A stretch of DNA of 64,000 nt from Palaemon carinicauda (GCF_036898095.1 NC_090768.1:42630842-42694841); one strand, 5' to 3'. Numbered from the stretch's first letter, positions 10,729-23,090 are shown. The notes: generated by a model from the letters alone, not told the origin. A program made the numbers and translations.

Positions 10729-12800
10729 CTACAGGTTCAGGCATGTCCAATGCTGAAATCCTCTGGCAACTGATGACACATCAACACCGAGAACCAATTC
10801 TATATTAGAGACAAATCTGCCATCTTCCATACTCAGAGTGAGAATCAGATGCTTCCCCTGCCTACATAAGGCTAGGAAGGAGGGAGGGTCTTGGAGACCA
10901 CACAGCATCTCCCTAAAATTAGTCATCAAAACCACTGTTTTTAGGTTAATGTGCTTTGTGGTCTCTTAAGGACTAATACCAGAGCAATGACTGAGTAGAC
11001 TCGTGAACTATGAAAGACATCTGTCTACATCTGTCTACAATCAAGCAAACGACTAAACCATGCATATCATTAGAAGAAAACTAATAAGTCTGACACTCGC
11101 ATCGTAAGAAAAAACTAGAAAAAGCTAGATGCCTATTGTTATGCTTCTGCTGAATGGCCTGGGTGATGTAGCCCTTCTTCTATCCAATTTCCTCTTGTAG
11201 GCACCACAAATCCATGTTGCATTGCTTGGATTTATTTCAGGTAGTGTCTTTTAAACTCCCATGCCCAGATCAATCCTTAAAGCTCTGGATGTCCTTAAGT
11301 GCATACTATACTAGTGAAGAATGCTAACAAGGAAGCAATTTTTCTCACATCGTAGGTTTTTGGACTAGAGAAGATCAGATTTCTTCATAAGGAAGGTTAT
11401 TAGAGTAGCCCCTGTTGAAGGGGCTTTTGATCTTGGTACAGTATTTTGAAGTGGACTACCTTCTGATCTCTCCCTAATGCTGCAAGCTTACTGACTCTTG
11501 GCCCTGTGGCTAAAGCTATAAAAAAGTAGTTTTCTGTAATAACACTAAGGGAAATTAGGAATTATATAAATTTGACAAAACTTTATGCACTCTATCAGGA
11601 GACTAGTATACTGAAGGAATTTGTGGAGATAGTCATTGTAAGGCAAAAAATTGAATAATGTGAAACATTTCTGAGCCTAAATCCACATCAAAAGCCTGCT
11701 TGGGAGGTTCTGTCAGTGCAGATTTGTATGACAGGTTTGTAGATGGCAGCTTCCTGTACTCAAAGAGGTGAACCAAAAAGGGAGCCAAGAATTCGGGGAT
11801 TATATTGCACAAAGACCTGAGCTTTATGTGGACTAGGTGTCTGCTACTATATTCAGTGTCAGAATAAGAAATGATGTGAGCTGAGGGGACCATTTCCCAA
11901 ACACTTAGGTCTCCTCAGAATGACCTCCCTAACCCTACTAGGATGTGTCTGTGTGAAGGATCATGGAGAGGGACCAATGGTACCGACATGAAAAGGGCCT
12001 TTGTTGTGGTTCGAGGCCTGAAAATTCTTTTGTAGTAACTGGGTAACTGTGCCTGATTGTCTCAACAACCTTTCCGTGCCGTTCTTCTCCACACCCATCT
12101 AAATTTCTTCAAAACTGAATTGATTATTGAAGCAAACTGAAGAAGGCACAAGATATCCATTTGCCATCTGGAGGTGACTCTCCTTTGAAGAAAGAATTTG
12201 ACCTTGCTCAGAATTCTTTGCTAAGATATTTTTGGTAGGTTTAGAGTAGCCTTTGACATATTCCAGTGAAAACTTAGCCACCTAAATATTCTACTTAAAA
12301 CTAGTCTGGGTTTTGTGAATTTGATCAGGAAACCTAGATCTTGAAGAATGTATAAGACTAGGTTTGTGTACCTGAGGCTTAGTTCTTTAATCTCCACCCA
12401 AACTAGCCAGTCAACCAATAGGCAATGACCTAAACTCCCTGCAACCACTGTAGTCTGATCACTGACTTCACTAGTCTTGTGAACACTCTTGGGGCAATAT
12501 TGAGTCGGATATGCATCACGGAATTTGCACAAGCCAAAACCCTAGATAAAGTCAGAAGCCGGGGTCAATAGGGATATGCCAATAAGTGTCCTTTAGATCT
12601 ATAGTAAAGGTCCAATCCCCTTGGTGTAGTAATTGGCGGACATGTGATGGACGTCATTTTGAATGTGCCACATCTGATGTTTGTCTCACAAGACAGTCCA
12701 CGGATCACTCTTCCCTTTGGTGAATCTATCTTCCGTACACTGAAGTCTGTCCTAGAAATTTAAGAACATATCCTATGACTGCTTTTTTTTCGGCAGTTTT
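10729..12800 (-). pseudogene. Decayed reverse transcriptase region of a DIRS-like element
   Basis: Read on the - strand with many frameshifts and stops. Between 12530 and 12220 the frame shows the end of an RT palm and the thumb: FRDAYPTQYCPKS aligns with the 'F..mPFGL..APk.FT' region, LVDWLVW with the catalytic 'YLDDWL' box (first aspartate replaced), then LVLYILQDLGFLIKFTK and FRWLSFHWNMSKATLNLP. Further on, about 12200-12110, SRWQMDILCLLQFAS matches the thumb. A plausible tail is 11893-11633 and 10935-10729, where the match is much weaker. No complete frame survives. The RT core is recognisable; the outer limits are guesses. It looks older than the element at 3721-10229 and is in the opposite orientation. 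Confidence 0.55.
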
Positions 12801-14257
12801 GCTGACAAATGAGTTGTGTTCAATGGTTTTGTCTTAACAAAATGGTGTCATGAAGGTGGTTTAGAAGTCCACAACTAACTCAGACCTTTTGAGACTGGTC
12901 TGTCCCCACTGAGAAAAAGTCCTACATTCTTGAAAACAGAGGTGATCCCTGACCTATGAACATTCATTGATGAGGTTCTTTGCCTCTATGAGACTGATCA
13001 GTAAAAACAGGAATTAACATTACAGTACTGGTACTATATACAGTATATGGTGGCAATGGTTAGATATACTGTATATACTGTACTGTAATATTTTTTCTTA
13101 TTTTACTTATATGTCTATTGCCCTGACTTACATTTGGAGGCTACCATTCACATTAGGACAATTAACTAGGCCATGGTTACCATATACAACAATTCAAGTC
13201 TTGCCAAAGACTATTTCAAGTGAACCCCATAGGCTTAGGCTAATATTCGAGGCCTAGTCTTAGCTACAAGCTGGTACTTGATATTAGAGACTGACAAATC
13301 TTTATTTTGTAGTTGAGGTTGGGGTAAAAGCTAATTCCTTTGGCTTCTTTAATTTTCTTACTATTTGAACAGTAGGTGGATACATTGCAAGAGTAACTTA
13401 GTCCTAGGATATTCCTTCCATAATTGGTATGTATATTTCCTAACCTGAAATGTATACATTCCTAAACTAGTACAGTACTACTGTATACTCCCAGACTGGT
13501 AAGTACACTATAGTTTTGTTCATTTATGACTGCTCCACATTATACAGTATATGGGACACAGGCTTTTATCCAGAAATGTTGAGTACCGTATAATCCTAGG
13601 TTGGTATCTTGTAATACAAAATTTCAATTAGGACAGCAATCTTGTGCTAAACATATGCAGTTCTTAGCATAGGCTATACTGTACTGTATGCATGCCTAAT
13701 CTAATGGTTATATGCCACAGTTAGCCTGACTTCATATGCATAACATATGTGGCATTTAACTGGAGGTTCAACATTTTTATAAACTTATTGATGAATATTG
13801 CACTCTTAGCCTATGGTTGGTGGTACAGTTGCAACCACATGTCAGCTCAATATGGTGAAACTCATATAGCATCACCATAACAATTCTTGGTAATTCTCTG
13901 TTTCTTTAAGGTATAAATGCAAATGTTGCTTCCCTTTTCATCATTTACAAAGGTAATTTCTCCATTGTAAAAGGCATGCACTTGTTTTAGTTTATAATTA
14001 ACATGCTGTCACAACACTTAATAGCATTCATTTGTGTTTATACCTTAATGTATCCGAGAATTACCCAGAATTGTTGTTAACAGTACATAATTTGCACCAT
14101 GTTTTAGTTACTGGTGGGTGGCATTGAAGCACCCCCTTCCCTTACCAATCCACTTATTAGTTATTTTGACCATCTAAGAATTGTGTGGTGGTGGAAGTGA
14201 GGCGGGTAACTTGAATGACTCAGGTTTTCACCCCATCCTTGGGTTTCAGCAGTTGCT
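12801..14257. other. No gene seen
   Basis: AT-rich, with many short tactgta/tacagta motifs, and no coding signal or clear repeat family. Confidence 0.4.
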
Positions 14258-14472
14258 CCGTTATTTAAAGGTGACTAAAGGTTAAAGGTGACTGGTTTCA
14301 GTTCCGGTTCCATCAGAATAGATGCTCACCAGAACGTCAGCCGGGCAAGCCCAACCCCCCACTTTGGTGCCCTACCACAGCAGTAGCTTCCCCAGTAAAT
14401 AGCTTAAACTCACGGTCCTGGGCGGGGATCGATCTCTTGCCATGCGAAATGCTAGGCAAACACGTTACCACT
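14258..14472 (-). repeat. tRNA-derived SINE, copy 1
   Basis: On the - strand the 5' end reads as a degenerate tRNA: an A-box-like 'cagtggtaacgtg' and a B-box-like 'agatcgatccc' about 40 bp apart, followed by a body with 'cttactggggaagctactgctgtggtagg'-type sequence and 'gggcttgcccggctga'. A diverged copy in the same orientation lies at 34130-34345. It is not a functional tRNA: no cloverleaf was found. Confidence 0.6.
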
Positions 14473-17217
14473 GTACTGGATTAGGTGTATATGTAGATAA
14501 GTCAGATGATTGAATAACTTTTCATAATAAGACAAGTTTTGTTTAGAAGCATCTCCATCCTCCCAGACAAAGGGGAGAATGTGAAAATGTATGCAATCCC
14601 ATTTCTCATAAATGACCATAAATTCAGACATGTTCTTCACATGGATATACATACAGTACTTCCTTAACCATCTATCAGTCCCTTGTAGTGGCCTAGCATA
14701 ACACTCATCACATCTTCATGTCTAGGTAGTTAGGAGGTTGAAAGGAGTCATTACTTCTGCTCCTATACAATTTGTATTTTTCCCAACTACACAAACCTGA
14801 ATTATTTAAATTTTACTTCCTGTCTCAACACCCAACAAATCCTAGGTTTAAGGTCAAATTTGGAGCTCAGTTGTATCCAGCTTTGCTGGAAGCATTCTTC
14901 TATCAAAGGACTTACATTTGTATTATTAGGATAAATACAAATTACTTTAAAATATTGTGATGTCTGGCACTATAGTCTAGATTTGATTTTTAAAAGTTTG
15001 TCCTCTTGATATTTTCAACATGAATTTTGGTGTTAGGCTATCCAGTATTGACTTATGTATCTAAAGGTTAGATGTTTTCAATTAATACTACCTGAATAGA
15101 GTGAGAGCTATTGAGATTGGAATTCTTATAAATGAATATGGTAACTTTTGCAGCATACAGACTATATTTCTTGTACTACAGTAGTGTATGGGTAATATCA
15201 GCTATTGTCAATTGATGGTTTTTTTTATACGGTTTTTACTTATTAGTTTTTATGCATAAAAGAAATTAGTCTTAGGTGGATCATTAGCTTGATCATTTGG
15301 TTTTCCATTTAAAATTTATACAGTTTTATTCCATTGTAATGTGAGGTAATTTGATTGGAGAGTTTTATAGATTTTCTGGATATTGATTTAGATAATTTAT
15401 TTTGGTTTTTATTAATAAATTAAGTTGTAAAGAAAGTTAATAAGATTTCCATAGTTGGGAAAAGATCTAGTTTCTATAGTAGCCCCTTTTCATGAATTTT
15501 ATTATGAAGTTGTAAAGGTTGACTTTATTTTATGTAAAATTTATGCTGTACGTAATTTCTATTTCGAATGATTTAGTGAAAAAAATCTCCTTGCTGTAGT
15601 CGTACTGTATATGATTATCAACATTGACCAAATAGATTTGTAACAATTGCAATATCACTGGTGAAGGTTGAGTCCCTTGGATTGTGTATGATGTACAAGG
15701 TTCCAGAGGAGTGATGTAGAGGAGAAATGGCTAGAGTTTGGTAGGAGTTTCAACATATTGGCAATAAAGCAGAACTACAGTATGTTAAGTGAGTGAATAA
15801 TTCCTTTATAATGAAGATGGGAAGTGTTAAAAGAACTTTGTTGTTTTAAAGGGAGTGATTCAGAGCTAGGAACCTCCTTCTGACTTCTTCTAGTGAGATT
15901 ATTTCCTGGGAAAAAGAAATAACAATCCAGTAAATTGGTGAACACGTAGAAGGTCTGAAATCACATTGTTTAAAACTATTCAGTATTTGATAGTTTTACA
16001 AAGCAGTTTTCAAATTCAAAGTCCTTTTAGGTGTGGTTATTTGATGGATATTTGTTAGGGATATCATTTACTTTCTATTGGGGTAAATTAGATAGGAAAG
16101 ATTGACTATTATATTAGGCTATGTTCATTCCCTGGAAAAGGATATAGGAATATTTGGAAGTCAGGTTGATTCATGTTTCAGAATTTAAGGATCCAGTTTT
16201 GGGCTTTGCAATTACATTTTCCCACCATCAAAATAGTATGGTAATGAGCAATATAATCTCCAGTAAATATTCATCGAAATTAACAGAATTTTATCAACAG
16301 AATTTTCATTTTGATACCCCTACGGCACAATATGTCCCTCCTCCCCGCTTCAGGTGATTTTGTCTTCTTACTGAATGGTCTATGTTTACTTAATATTGTG
16401 AGATCCAAGAGGTAAATTGGGTTGCTGGGCCATTGAGTAAACATTCATTCCAGCAAAGTCAGGGAACGTAGCTAGGCTGGGTGGTTCCAGGAGAGTACAG
16501 TAAGTTACAGTAAAGAAAAGATTAAATTGTTAGCTTTAGTAGAAAAAAAAAAGCTCACACTTTAAAGATACTGTATTAGCAAAGTGACCTAAAAATATCA
16601 AAATAATACATTTGATTAAAACTGAATTTGGCATACTGTACTACTGTACCTCATTTAGTCTTCAACGGCTTCCTCTTGTACATAACACACTAATCAAATA
16701 GCAAAATTGCATGTTGCCAGATGGTTAAATTTTCTAACTAAAGAAACTAGGAATGTATCTAAATTTAAAGGGATATTTTAACGTGAAAAATTTCTTAGTT
16801 TGTAACTTATAATACTTTTTAACATGAACTTCGATAAAGAATGACCGAAGCCTCTCGTACTGGTTTTAGGGAAATTGTGGTAAGTGATGGTCAGGTCAGG
16901 TCAGTCAGCTGCTGTTTGAATTGTTTCAGAGTCCTGCTATGGATATCACACAGCTGATGCCTATTGTTTCTATGATTTGTATTTTAATTTCTTTTTATGT
17001 TATCCGCAAGGCATTTCAACTTTTAGATTATCACCTTAAAGAGACTTACTGATGCAGTGTGCCAAAATGCTTTTGATTCAAAATCCCCCATGTGGTTAAA
17101 AGTTTATTGCTATATTGCAACCCTCACAGTGTTCATTTTTGTTTGTATTATTTTTGGGTAATGTATTTTACAGTGTACATGTACTTCTGTAATTCATATA
17201 TTTTTTTTTCCAAACAG
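14473..17217. other. Probable intron of RNF14 (or intergenic); no gene seen
   Basis: Open frames at 14772-14960 and 16154-16357 have no recognisable similarity. No RING1 or IBR exon (clustered C-x2-C patterns next to splice sites) was found anywhere between 1.3 and 17.2 kb. The stretch ends in a T-rich tract and the acceptor cag at 17215-17217. Confidence 0.4.
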
Positions 17218-17457
17218 AAAGTTGAAGGTTGCAATAAGATTACTTGTCAATGCGGTACATATGTCTGTTGGTTATGTTTGAAGAAGCTGGAGTGTAGTGA
17301 TCCTTATAAGCATTATAATGAAGTAAGTTCTCCATGTTTTGGACGATTATTTGATGGAATGAAAATAATGGAAGCCGATAATGGAGAAAATGATATTTGG
17401 GATGATCCAGGTATAGAAATGGGTGCATTTCTTCATTTCAGAGTGGTTAATATGATT

Positions 17458-17460
<3 letters not shown>
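17218..17460 (+). CDS. RNF14: RNF14-type RING2/C-terminal exon, diverged copy 2
   Basis: Starts after tttccaaacag in phase 0, the same phase as the exon at 1133. It encodes GCNKITC (residues 4-10, catalytic-type cysteine at residue 5), then C-G-T-Y-V-C-W-L-C and DPYKHYNEVSSPCFGRLFDGM, then an acidic NDIWDDPG. The copies share the GCNK, CWLC, PY.HYN, SPCF and DIWDD blocks but differ in spacing (C-x-C here, C-x2-C in copy 1) and in the tail. The frame runs to TGA 17458-17460, directly against a (TA)n tract; a possible donor (CCAG|GTATAG) at about 17410 means the last 16 residues may be intron read-through. Either an alternative last exon of one gene or the end of a tandem paralogue whose other exons were not found. 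Confidence 0.75.

Positions 17461-17532
<72 letters not shown>
17461..17532. repeat. (TA)n microsatellite
   Basis: About 36 uninterrupted TA units starting immediately after the stop codon of the RNF14-like exon. Confidence 0.95.
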
Positions 17533-17538
<6 letters not shown>

Positions 17539-18259
17539 TTATTTTTATATATATTTATATCAATATGCTATATGTTCATGTTGCAAACTACTGGTAGCTA
17601 GATATGAAGAGTAGAATAATTTACTTAGCTCTCATATTTTCTTTTCAATACTTTGAAGACATTATCATTGTTTAAGTTTACTACAGTATTGTGGTCATGT
17701 TATTTGTAGCACACTTTATACAAATCATTACTTTACATAATTTTTTTTTTCCATTTTTCAAGTTAGTCTTTTGAATTACGGTTATTAATAATTCAGTTAT
17801 TTCAAGGAAGCTCACCTACAGCTCACCAAACATCTTTCTTGAAGATCATTATTATCACAGTCTGAAAAAATAAAAATTCCCTTTCTCCCACACTCAAAGT
17901 GCCTCACCCCTTGTAGCATTTGTGGTGTTGTATGACCACTCAACTAGGCATGGGTACCCTTTCAGTAGATTTGTTGCTGTTTACTTCCATTACTGCATGT
18001 TATTTCCTCCCAACCCATTTCTACTTTTTTAGTACAGTATTCTATTCAGTTTTTTATGATGGAAGGGAAGCAATGAGAGTTAAAATGTAGATATTCAGAA
18101 TGTGTTAGGTTATCAAGTAATCTTTGATAGAATAAAGCAAATTATTCTCTGAAGAGGTTTGTGATAGGGGCTCTTAAATACGGGGAGAATCCAGATTCAT
18201 TCTTACTATCAAATCAGTGAATAAAGTGGTTTTAATGTATGAAAAATACTAAAATGCAC
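17533..18259. other. No gene seen
   Basis: AT-rich; an AATAAA-like signal (aaaaaataaaaa) occurs near 17865 and could serve the exon ending at 17460, but this cannot be decided from sequence alone. Confidence 0.35.
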
Positions 18260-19510
18260 CAATAGGTAAAATTTCAGGATAATCTACCCGCTTGCTTTTA
18301 GGTTCTCTGTCAACACCCAAGCATTTTTATGTAGAAAAGGAATGCCATTTTGAAGGAATGGGCAAATGTGGATTTTTATGCATTTCCCTTGTTATCTGTG
18401 ATTTGAGCAGTGGTTAAGAAGAACAGGGTATTGGTGAACAGGAGGATAATACTGATAGCTCCCTTTTGGTCTTAGAGTGGGAGTGTGTTTTATTGATCTA
18501 TGGGCTCTGTTGCTGGATAGCCCCAAACAGATTATCCTGCAAGACCAATCTTCTCAGACAATCTCTCTCACAAGTGACTCACACAAGTCCCCACGTGCTT
18601 CAACTAACTGCATAGAGGCTGTCCACTGTTTCCTGAGAAGGAAAGTTTTTGAATCCCTCTAGATTGTCTATATTAAAAGGACAGTCTACCAATAATTTGT
18701 ATGAGTGGTAGTGATATGTATTTTAATTGGTACAAATCGAGGAAAGTTTTGGTTACTAGAACCAGTTTGAACAATATTGTCGAGTTTTGGTTGTTCCTTT
18801 ATGAAGAAACTTTTTATTTTGGCTATCAAAGGTTTTAGACCAGTTTTTAATACTGTCCTGAAGCATATCAGATTGGATTTATTATCATTGGGTATTAAAT
18901 TGGAGGTTTTCAGAGCTTTTGCAATTGAAAAAAATCAAGTTGTCAGATCAGTTGTTGGAAGTTGGATGTTGTATTTCAGTACTGTATTTGAAAAGTGTCC
19001 ATTTGGAGTCATTCGAAGGCCTAGCCTTCAAGGCTCTTTGGACCAAAACAATTTTTCTGTAGGCTTTGGTTTCAGCTAAACGTATAAGTGAAATGCAGAT
19101 ACTTTTCAGGCATTTGGACATTGCAATTGATTAGACAGTAGTAACTCCTTTGTCAAATATTAGGGTAAAGAATTTAAAAATAAAAAGTCTAACTATTTTT
19201 TCTACATTCCCTCATTAGGGAGTAAGGGGGGGGGGTAGTAATTCAGAGAATAGACAGATAGTATTCAAATAAAAGTTAAAGGCTTCCTTCATTATTAAAG
19301 TGTTAGTGACCAAAGCTTAAATGGAATTGGATTGCGGTCATTTGAGGGACATGAAATTTATGGTTTATGATATTAAAAGTGTTGCTACTTCCTTTAGATT
19401 TTGTAGAAATTTTTCTTTGGAAAATGTTTCAGGAGCAGCTTAGTGGCATACCAAATATGTGTTTCCCAAGCAATATCTAAGAGAGTATTGTTCGTATATA
19501 GATTGCTGAG
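18260..19510 (+). pseudogene. Decayed DIRS-type RNase H tail and tyrosine recombinase (DIRS-C)
   Basis: Read across several frames. Near 18360-18400 a 'W..VD.YAFPL'-like stretch and near 18460 'ILIAPFW' match the conserved end of the DIRS RT/RNase H protein. At about 18820-18870 AIKGFRPVFNTVLKHIRLDL matches the recombinase core-binding domain (compare IKGYRSMLASVFRHRGLDL in DIRS-A). At about 19060-19110 ALVSAKRISEMQ gives the first catalytic arginine block, at about 19350-19400 a HEI..VATSF-like block gives H-x-x-R, and at about 19470 a 'KQYLREYCS' block gives the tyrosine. Stops and shifts throughout: an old copy. Confidence 0.6.
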
Positions 19511-20160
19511 CATCAGGTCCTGTGGTTGTTAAAAGTCATGATCTAGTGCAAGTTTGTATTTTGGATGTGTGTACATTATAGAGTAATTTTGTATTGGTTA
19601 TGATGCCTTAAAGTTTCAATGGTTTCCACAATCATGGCTATTTTGCTTTCTCAATTTGGTATTGTGTTGTATTACAAAAGGATGAGAAGGGTTCACAAAC
19701 TATTTTGTTGAAAAATTCATGGGATGCTGGAAATTTAAGACTAGCATTTTCAAGTTCAGTTTTTATGTTTGATCTATTTCCTTCATTTACCAACCCCATT
19801 TAGAGTGTGGGATTCATCCAGGTGAACCGCATGTGAGCATTGAAAACAAATTTAATTTGATTAGTAAAATTTGAGTTTTTAAAATTGGCCTATGATTCAG
19901 TTAATTCCCTCCTACCTCCCCACTGATTAATGATGTCAAGAGGTTTTCAGAGTTGAGTAGACTTTGTGTACTTGGAAGCATGCCCATGCCGGCTGGAGTT
20001 GTCTTACAACACCACGTATGCTACAAAGTATAGTTGGGGGAAGGCAATTGGAGAGGGAGAATTGGGAATTAATTTTTCATGATAGATATCTCCATTATAC
20101 AAATGAACTGCAAGAAAGCTAGGTGAACTGCAGGTAAGTATTGAAATAATTTCATTTTTA
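19511..20160 (+). repeat. Probable 3' end of DIRS-C with diverged terminal repeat
   Basis: Around 19840-19950 'attgaaaacaaatttaatttgatta', 'aatttgagttttt' and 'ccctcctacctccccactgat' resemble in order the internal complementary region and right terminal repeat of DIRS-A ('attgaaaaatgttattttgattataa', 'aaatttttgaa', 'ccctcccttcctccccaatag'). The end near 20125-20160 ('gcaggtaagtattgaaataatttcattttt') resembles the DIRS-A outer end. Identity is low; the assignment rests on order and position after the recombinase. Confidence 0.4.
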
Positions 20161-20690
20161 AACTTCAATTTATCCTGATTGTAATTTTTTCCAGATTAAG
20201 TACAGTAACTAGAAAATTGAAAAAAAAAAGGTTATAATATTAAAAATGGGAAAACATTAAATTGATGATTGAAATAATCTAGGCAACATTAACCATTATG
20301 GCGAGTACTGTAAGTGTACCGTACAGTCGAGTTTGAATAGAATTTTGATGCTTTTATGAGGCAAATCTTTATTTTTCTTTGAATTGAGTCCATTGAACAA
20401 TTAATTTTGTTACAGATACAATATTTGGTTAATTATTATAAGTGATATTGAGCACTTACTACTGTACTGTATCAAGGTTTTTCGGCATAACTTTGAATTG
20501 TTTTTATAGACTTTTATGTTACATGTACAAATATATGGTTGTCAATATCTGTTTCAGTTATTGAAAAAATACACAAATGATGGTAGTTACGGTAATTTCA
20601 CTTTGGTTTATCAAGTTTCCTTTTAATACTTGTATTAACTTTTATTTTATTTTATTCAACTTTTATAGAAGTTGAAATAAGAAACCACAA
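20161..20690. other. No gene seen
   Basis: AT-rich with no recognisable coding or repeat structure. Confidence 0.4.
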
Positions 20691-20952
20691 ACCCATTTCT
20701 TATAATTCTTTCCAATTTTATATTGTTCCAACACATAGACTTACCTCGAAACACTTTCTTAGGAGTTACCTGGAACCTCCTCTCAAACGACCAGTTTTGT
20801 GTAGTTTACCCTACTCCCATTTTCTATAATGATAGGCCTAGCGGAGGAATACGTGCCCTGAGGGCAATACCAAGTCAGGCCACATGTTTCCCAGGTCGTA
20901 GGCTTCAGTAAGTTCCCATTTCTTATAATTCTGTCCAATTTTATAGTTTGTG
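20691..20952. repeat. Short insert bounded by 36-bp direct repeats
   Basis: 'cccatttcttataattct-tccaattttata' occurs at about 20692 and again at about 20916, flanking some 190 bp of more GC-rich DNA. The interior contains an open frame (20723-20911) with no recognised similarity. Confidence 0.5.
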
Positions 20953-21144
20953 AAATCTTAGGCTTATTAGTCTTATATTTAATGAAAAATAGAAAATTAC
21001 CTTGTAGGTAGCTTTGTGCATGCTCATATGGATCCAGGAGCCCCCATCATTATTTGCCTGTCTATCTTGTTTATTGTATGGTAAACTGTTCACAGATATA
21101 CCCAGACTATATTTCTTTATTCCTACATGAATATAAACCATTAT

Positions 21145-21330
21145 CCTTTAATAGGAGTATTAGTTCAGCAAAGCTGGAATGGCTGTTTAGATTTTTAACA
21201 AGGTAAACTGTTTCTGGCAGGTGAAGGGTAGACCCCACCAACTTGTCAAGTAGAGCAACCTTCACTTTGACTCTGGCCACAGTTTAGCACACACATACAG
21301 TACCTTTTAATCTGGCTGTTTTAAGCTTTT
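21145..21330. repeat. Terminal-type repeat shared with the start of DIRS-E
   Basis: 'tttaataggagtattagttcagcaaagctggaatggctgtt' here and 'tttaataggggtattactttcggcatagctgaaatgacaagcc' at about 27263-27306 are diverged copies in the same orientation, both followed by a 'taccc/accccac' tract and 'acacacac'. Position suggests this is the 3' terminal repeat of the minus-strand element covering 21-26 kb and the other is the 5' terminal repeat of DIRS-E; left ends of DIRS elements read the same way whatever the element orientation. Confidence 0.4.
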
Positions 21331-21966
21331 ATTTTTTCTTTCCGATTGAATAAACGTACTGACAGATTGTTGTATTCGAGGGAGATTATTAGAAGATGAA
21401 GAAGATAGATAATGTTTCCTGATATCTTTAATTGTGAACAATTTTCTGTGCTACTTGCCATTATACAACATTCCTGTTCCTGTCAGGCGATATGTCTGTT
21501 GCCATTCTATCCCTTGTGTGTGTGGCCTTACAACCACAACCTAAGCCTAAGGAAGTTGGTTTTCTTTAGACATTCCCGGTACTCTGTCAGAGGAAGAGTT
21601 CAGGTGCTGCGGATTGTGAAGGGATGGGGCCACCTTTCTTCTTCCGTTCAATGTCTTCCTGACCATGGAAAGGCTTTAAGAACGTATCATCTGGTTGTTC
21701 TTTCCCCATTTTCTTAGCTGCAATTTTGAGAAGTTAACAAGTAGAAGACATCATTGAAAAAATCCAGGACCGATTGGTAGGAGTCATACACGGTTGACTT
21801 CTACCATTTCTCTCCCTGGGGTTAACACAGTGCAGTACATACCAAGAATGTTCAACTCGGGGAAGGGGTCCTAATATGGTCTTCCCTCGTTTGGGAGATG
21901 AGATGAAAAGTTTCCAGTCCCAGAGTACATGCATCTGTTCTTACACGAATGAGAACACAAACGTGC

Positions 21967-22710
21967 TCATTGCCGAGAGGTTCCTGAGGATTTATTTCCG
22001 TGACCGCGTCCTCCTCTACCCCGTGAGGGGTTTCTTGAGAAACCTCTTTTTGAGCCTCTACCTTTGTGGGGTCGAAAGGTAGTTGTGTGCCTCTCAAAGC
22101 CTGGATTAAACACAGGTGATTGAGCTACTAGCTGCTGAGGGACCATCTGGAAGGTGGTTTGCAGCTGAGCTACCATTTGAGGCACTGTGGCCATGGTCAT
22201 GGTCGGAAGTTGTGCAGGTCTACGTGGTTTCTTTGTCTTCCTGTTCTTAGGTTGGGGACCACCGTCTGAGGATGATTTCCTCTTGGAAGACATGCCCCAC
22301 TTTTGGAGAAGGTTCCTATTCTCCGTGGCAGCTTTAGCAATAACCTTCTGAACCACATCTTGTGGGAAGAGATCCTTGCCCCAGATACATGAAGTGATCA
22401 GCTTCCTGGGTTCGTGTTTGACTGTTGTTGCGGCAAACACATGCTCTCTACAGGCCCTTCTGGACCTGACGAAGGCATACAAGTCCTTCACAAGGGTACC
22501 CACGTGATACTTGGCTAAGACCATGTACATGTCTGGGGCGTTGGTAAGGCCTGCACACATTTCCAGGCAGTTCTGATGAGACAAAGAAGTGGCTAGTCTC
22601 TCTTTTGTCTCCTGTTCCCTTCTCAAAAGGTGCTCTGGCAGCTTTGGAAGGTTCTCATTGAACTGCTGACTTGCTATTTCCGGATCCAGCTTAGATGAAC
22701 TTCGTGCCAC
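21967..22710 (-). pseudogene. Gag-like protein of element D, C-terminal part
   Basis: Open frame of 247 residues. Helical N-terminal two-thirds (KLPEHLLRREQETKERLATSL, then YHVGTLVKDLYAFVRSRRACREHVF, then DLFPQDVVQKVIAKAATENRNLLQKWGM), then a basic linker rich in K/R (KSSSDGGPQPKNRKTKKPRR) and an RG-rich end (GRGSKRGF, GRGGRGHGN). This is the layout of a capsid-like domain followed by a basic nucleic-acid-binding tail instead of a zinc knuckle. I do not recognise the family. It continues, after a frameshift near 22690, from the frame at 22674-23090. Confidence 0.5.
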
Positions 22711-23090
22711 TTCTCCTCGCAGGTAGGCATGGCTAGAGATAATGGTTTACATTCCTCTAGCACTGGGCATGGTTTGCCCGCATCGACTGCTCTCATGACA
22801 CAGTCAAGAGCTTTCACCGAGAATGGGAAAGGTCTGGAGGTAGGATGCCTCTTGCTCAATGCTGAGACTTTGTAGTTGGTATATCCAGCTCCCTTTAGGG
22901 TCTTGGACAGGATAGCCTGTGCCTTGTCATGCTCAAAGACAACGACTTGCTTCGGTTCCGTCTCCTCACGGGATGCTGGTTCATCCCGCAGTTTCACGCA
23001 ACAATCTGGGTATGCCGAAAAGCTAGGCCAGAATTGGAGATCTTCAAGGGGTTTGGCCCCCCAACTTCTTGGAGATATAGAGCTTCCCAT
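22674..23090 (-). pseudogene. Gag-like protein of element D, middle part
   Basis: Open frame of 138 residues in a different frame from its neighbours, with LQFWPSFSAYPDCCVKLRDE near the start and ALDCVMRAVDAGKPCPVLEEC near the end. It overlaps the C-terminal frame by about 36 bases and follows the N-terminal frame after a short bridging frame (about 23160-23060) that reads SDLPHCSKTNPWRYTEHMP. Two or three single-base shifts would explain the breaks, so this copy does not make a full protein. Confidence 0.45.

Noticed and set aside
14258..14472. Functional tRNA gene
   Set aside because: Only degenerate A and B boxes are present; no cloverleaf was found, and a second copy with the same body at 34.2 kb shows it is a SINE.
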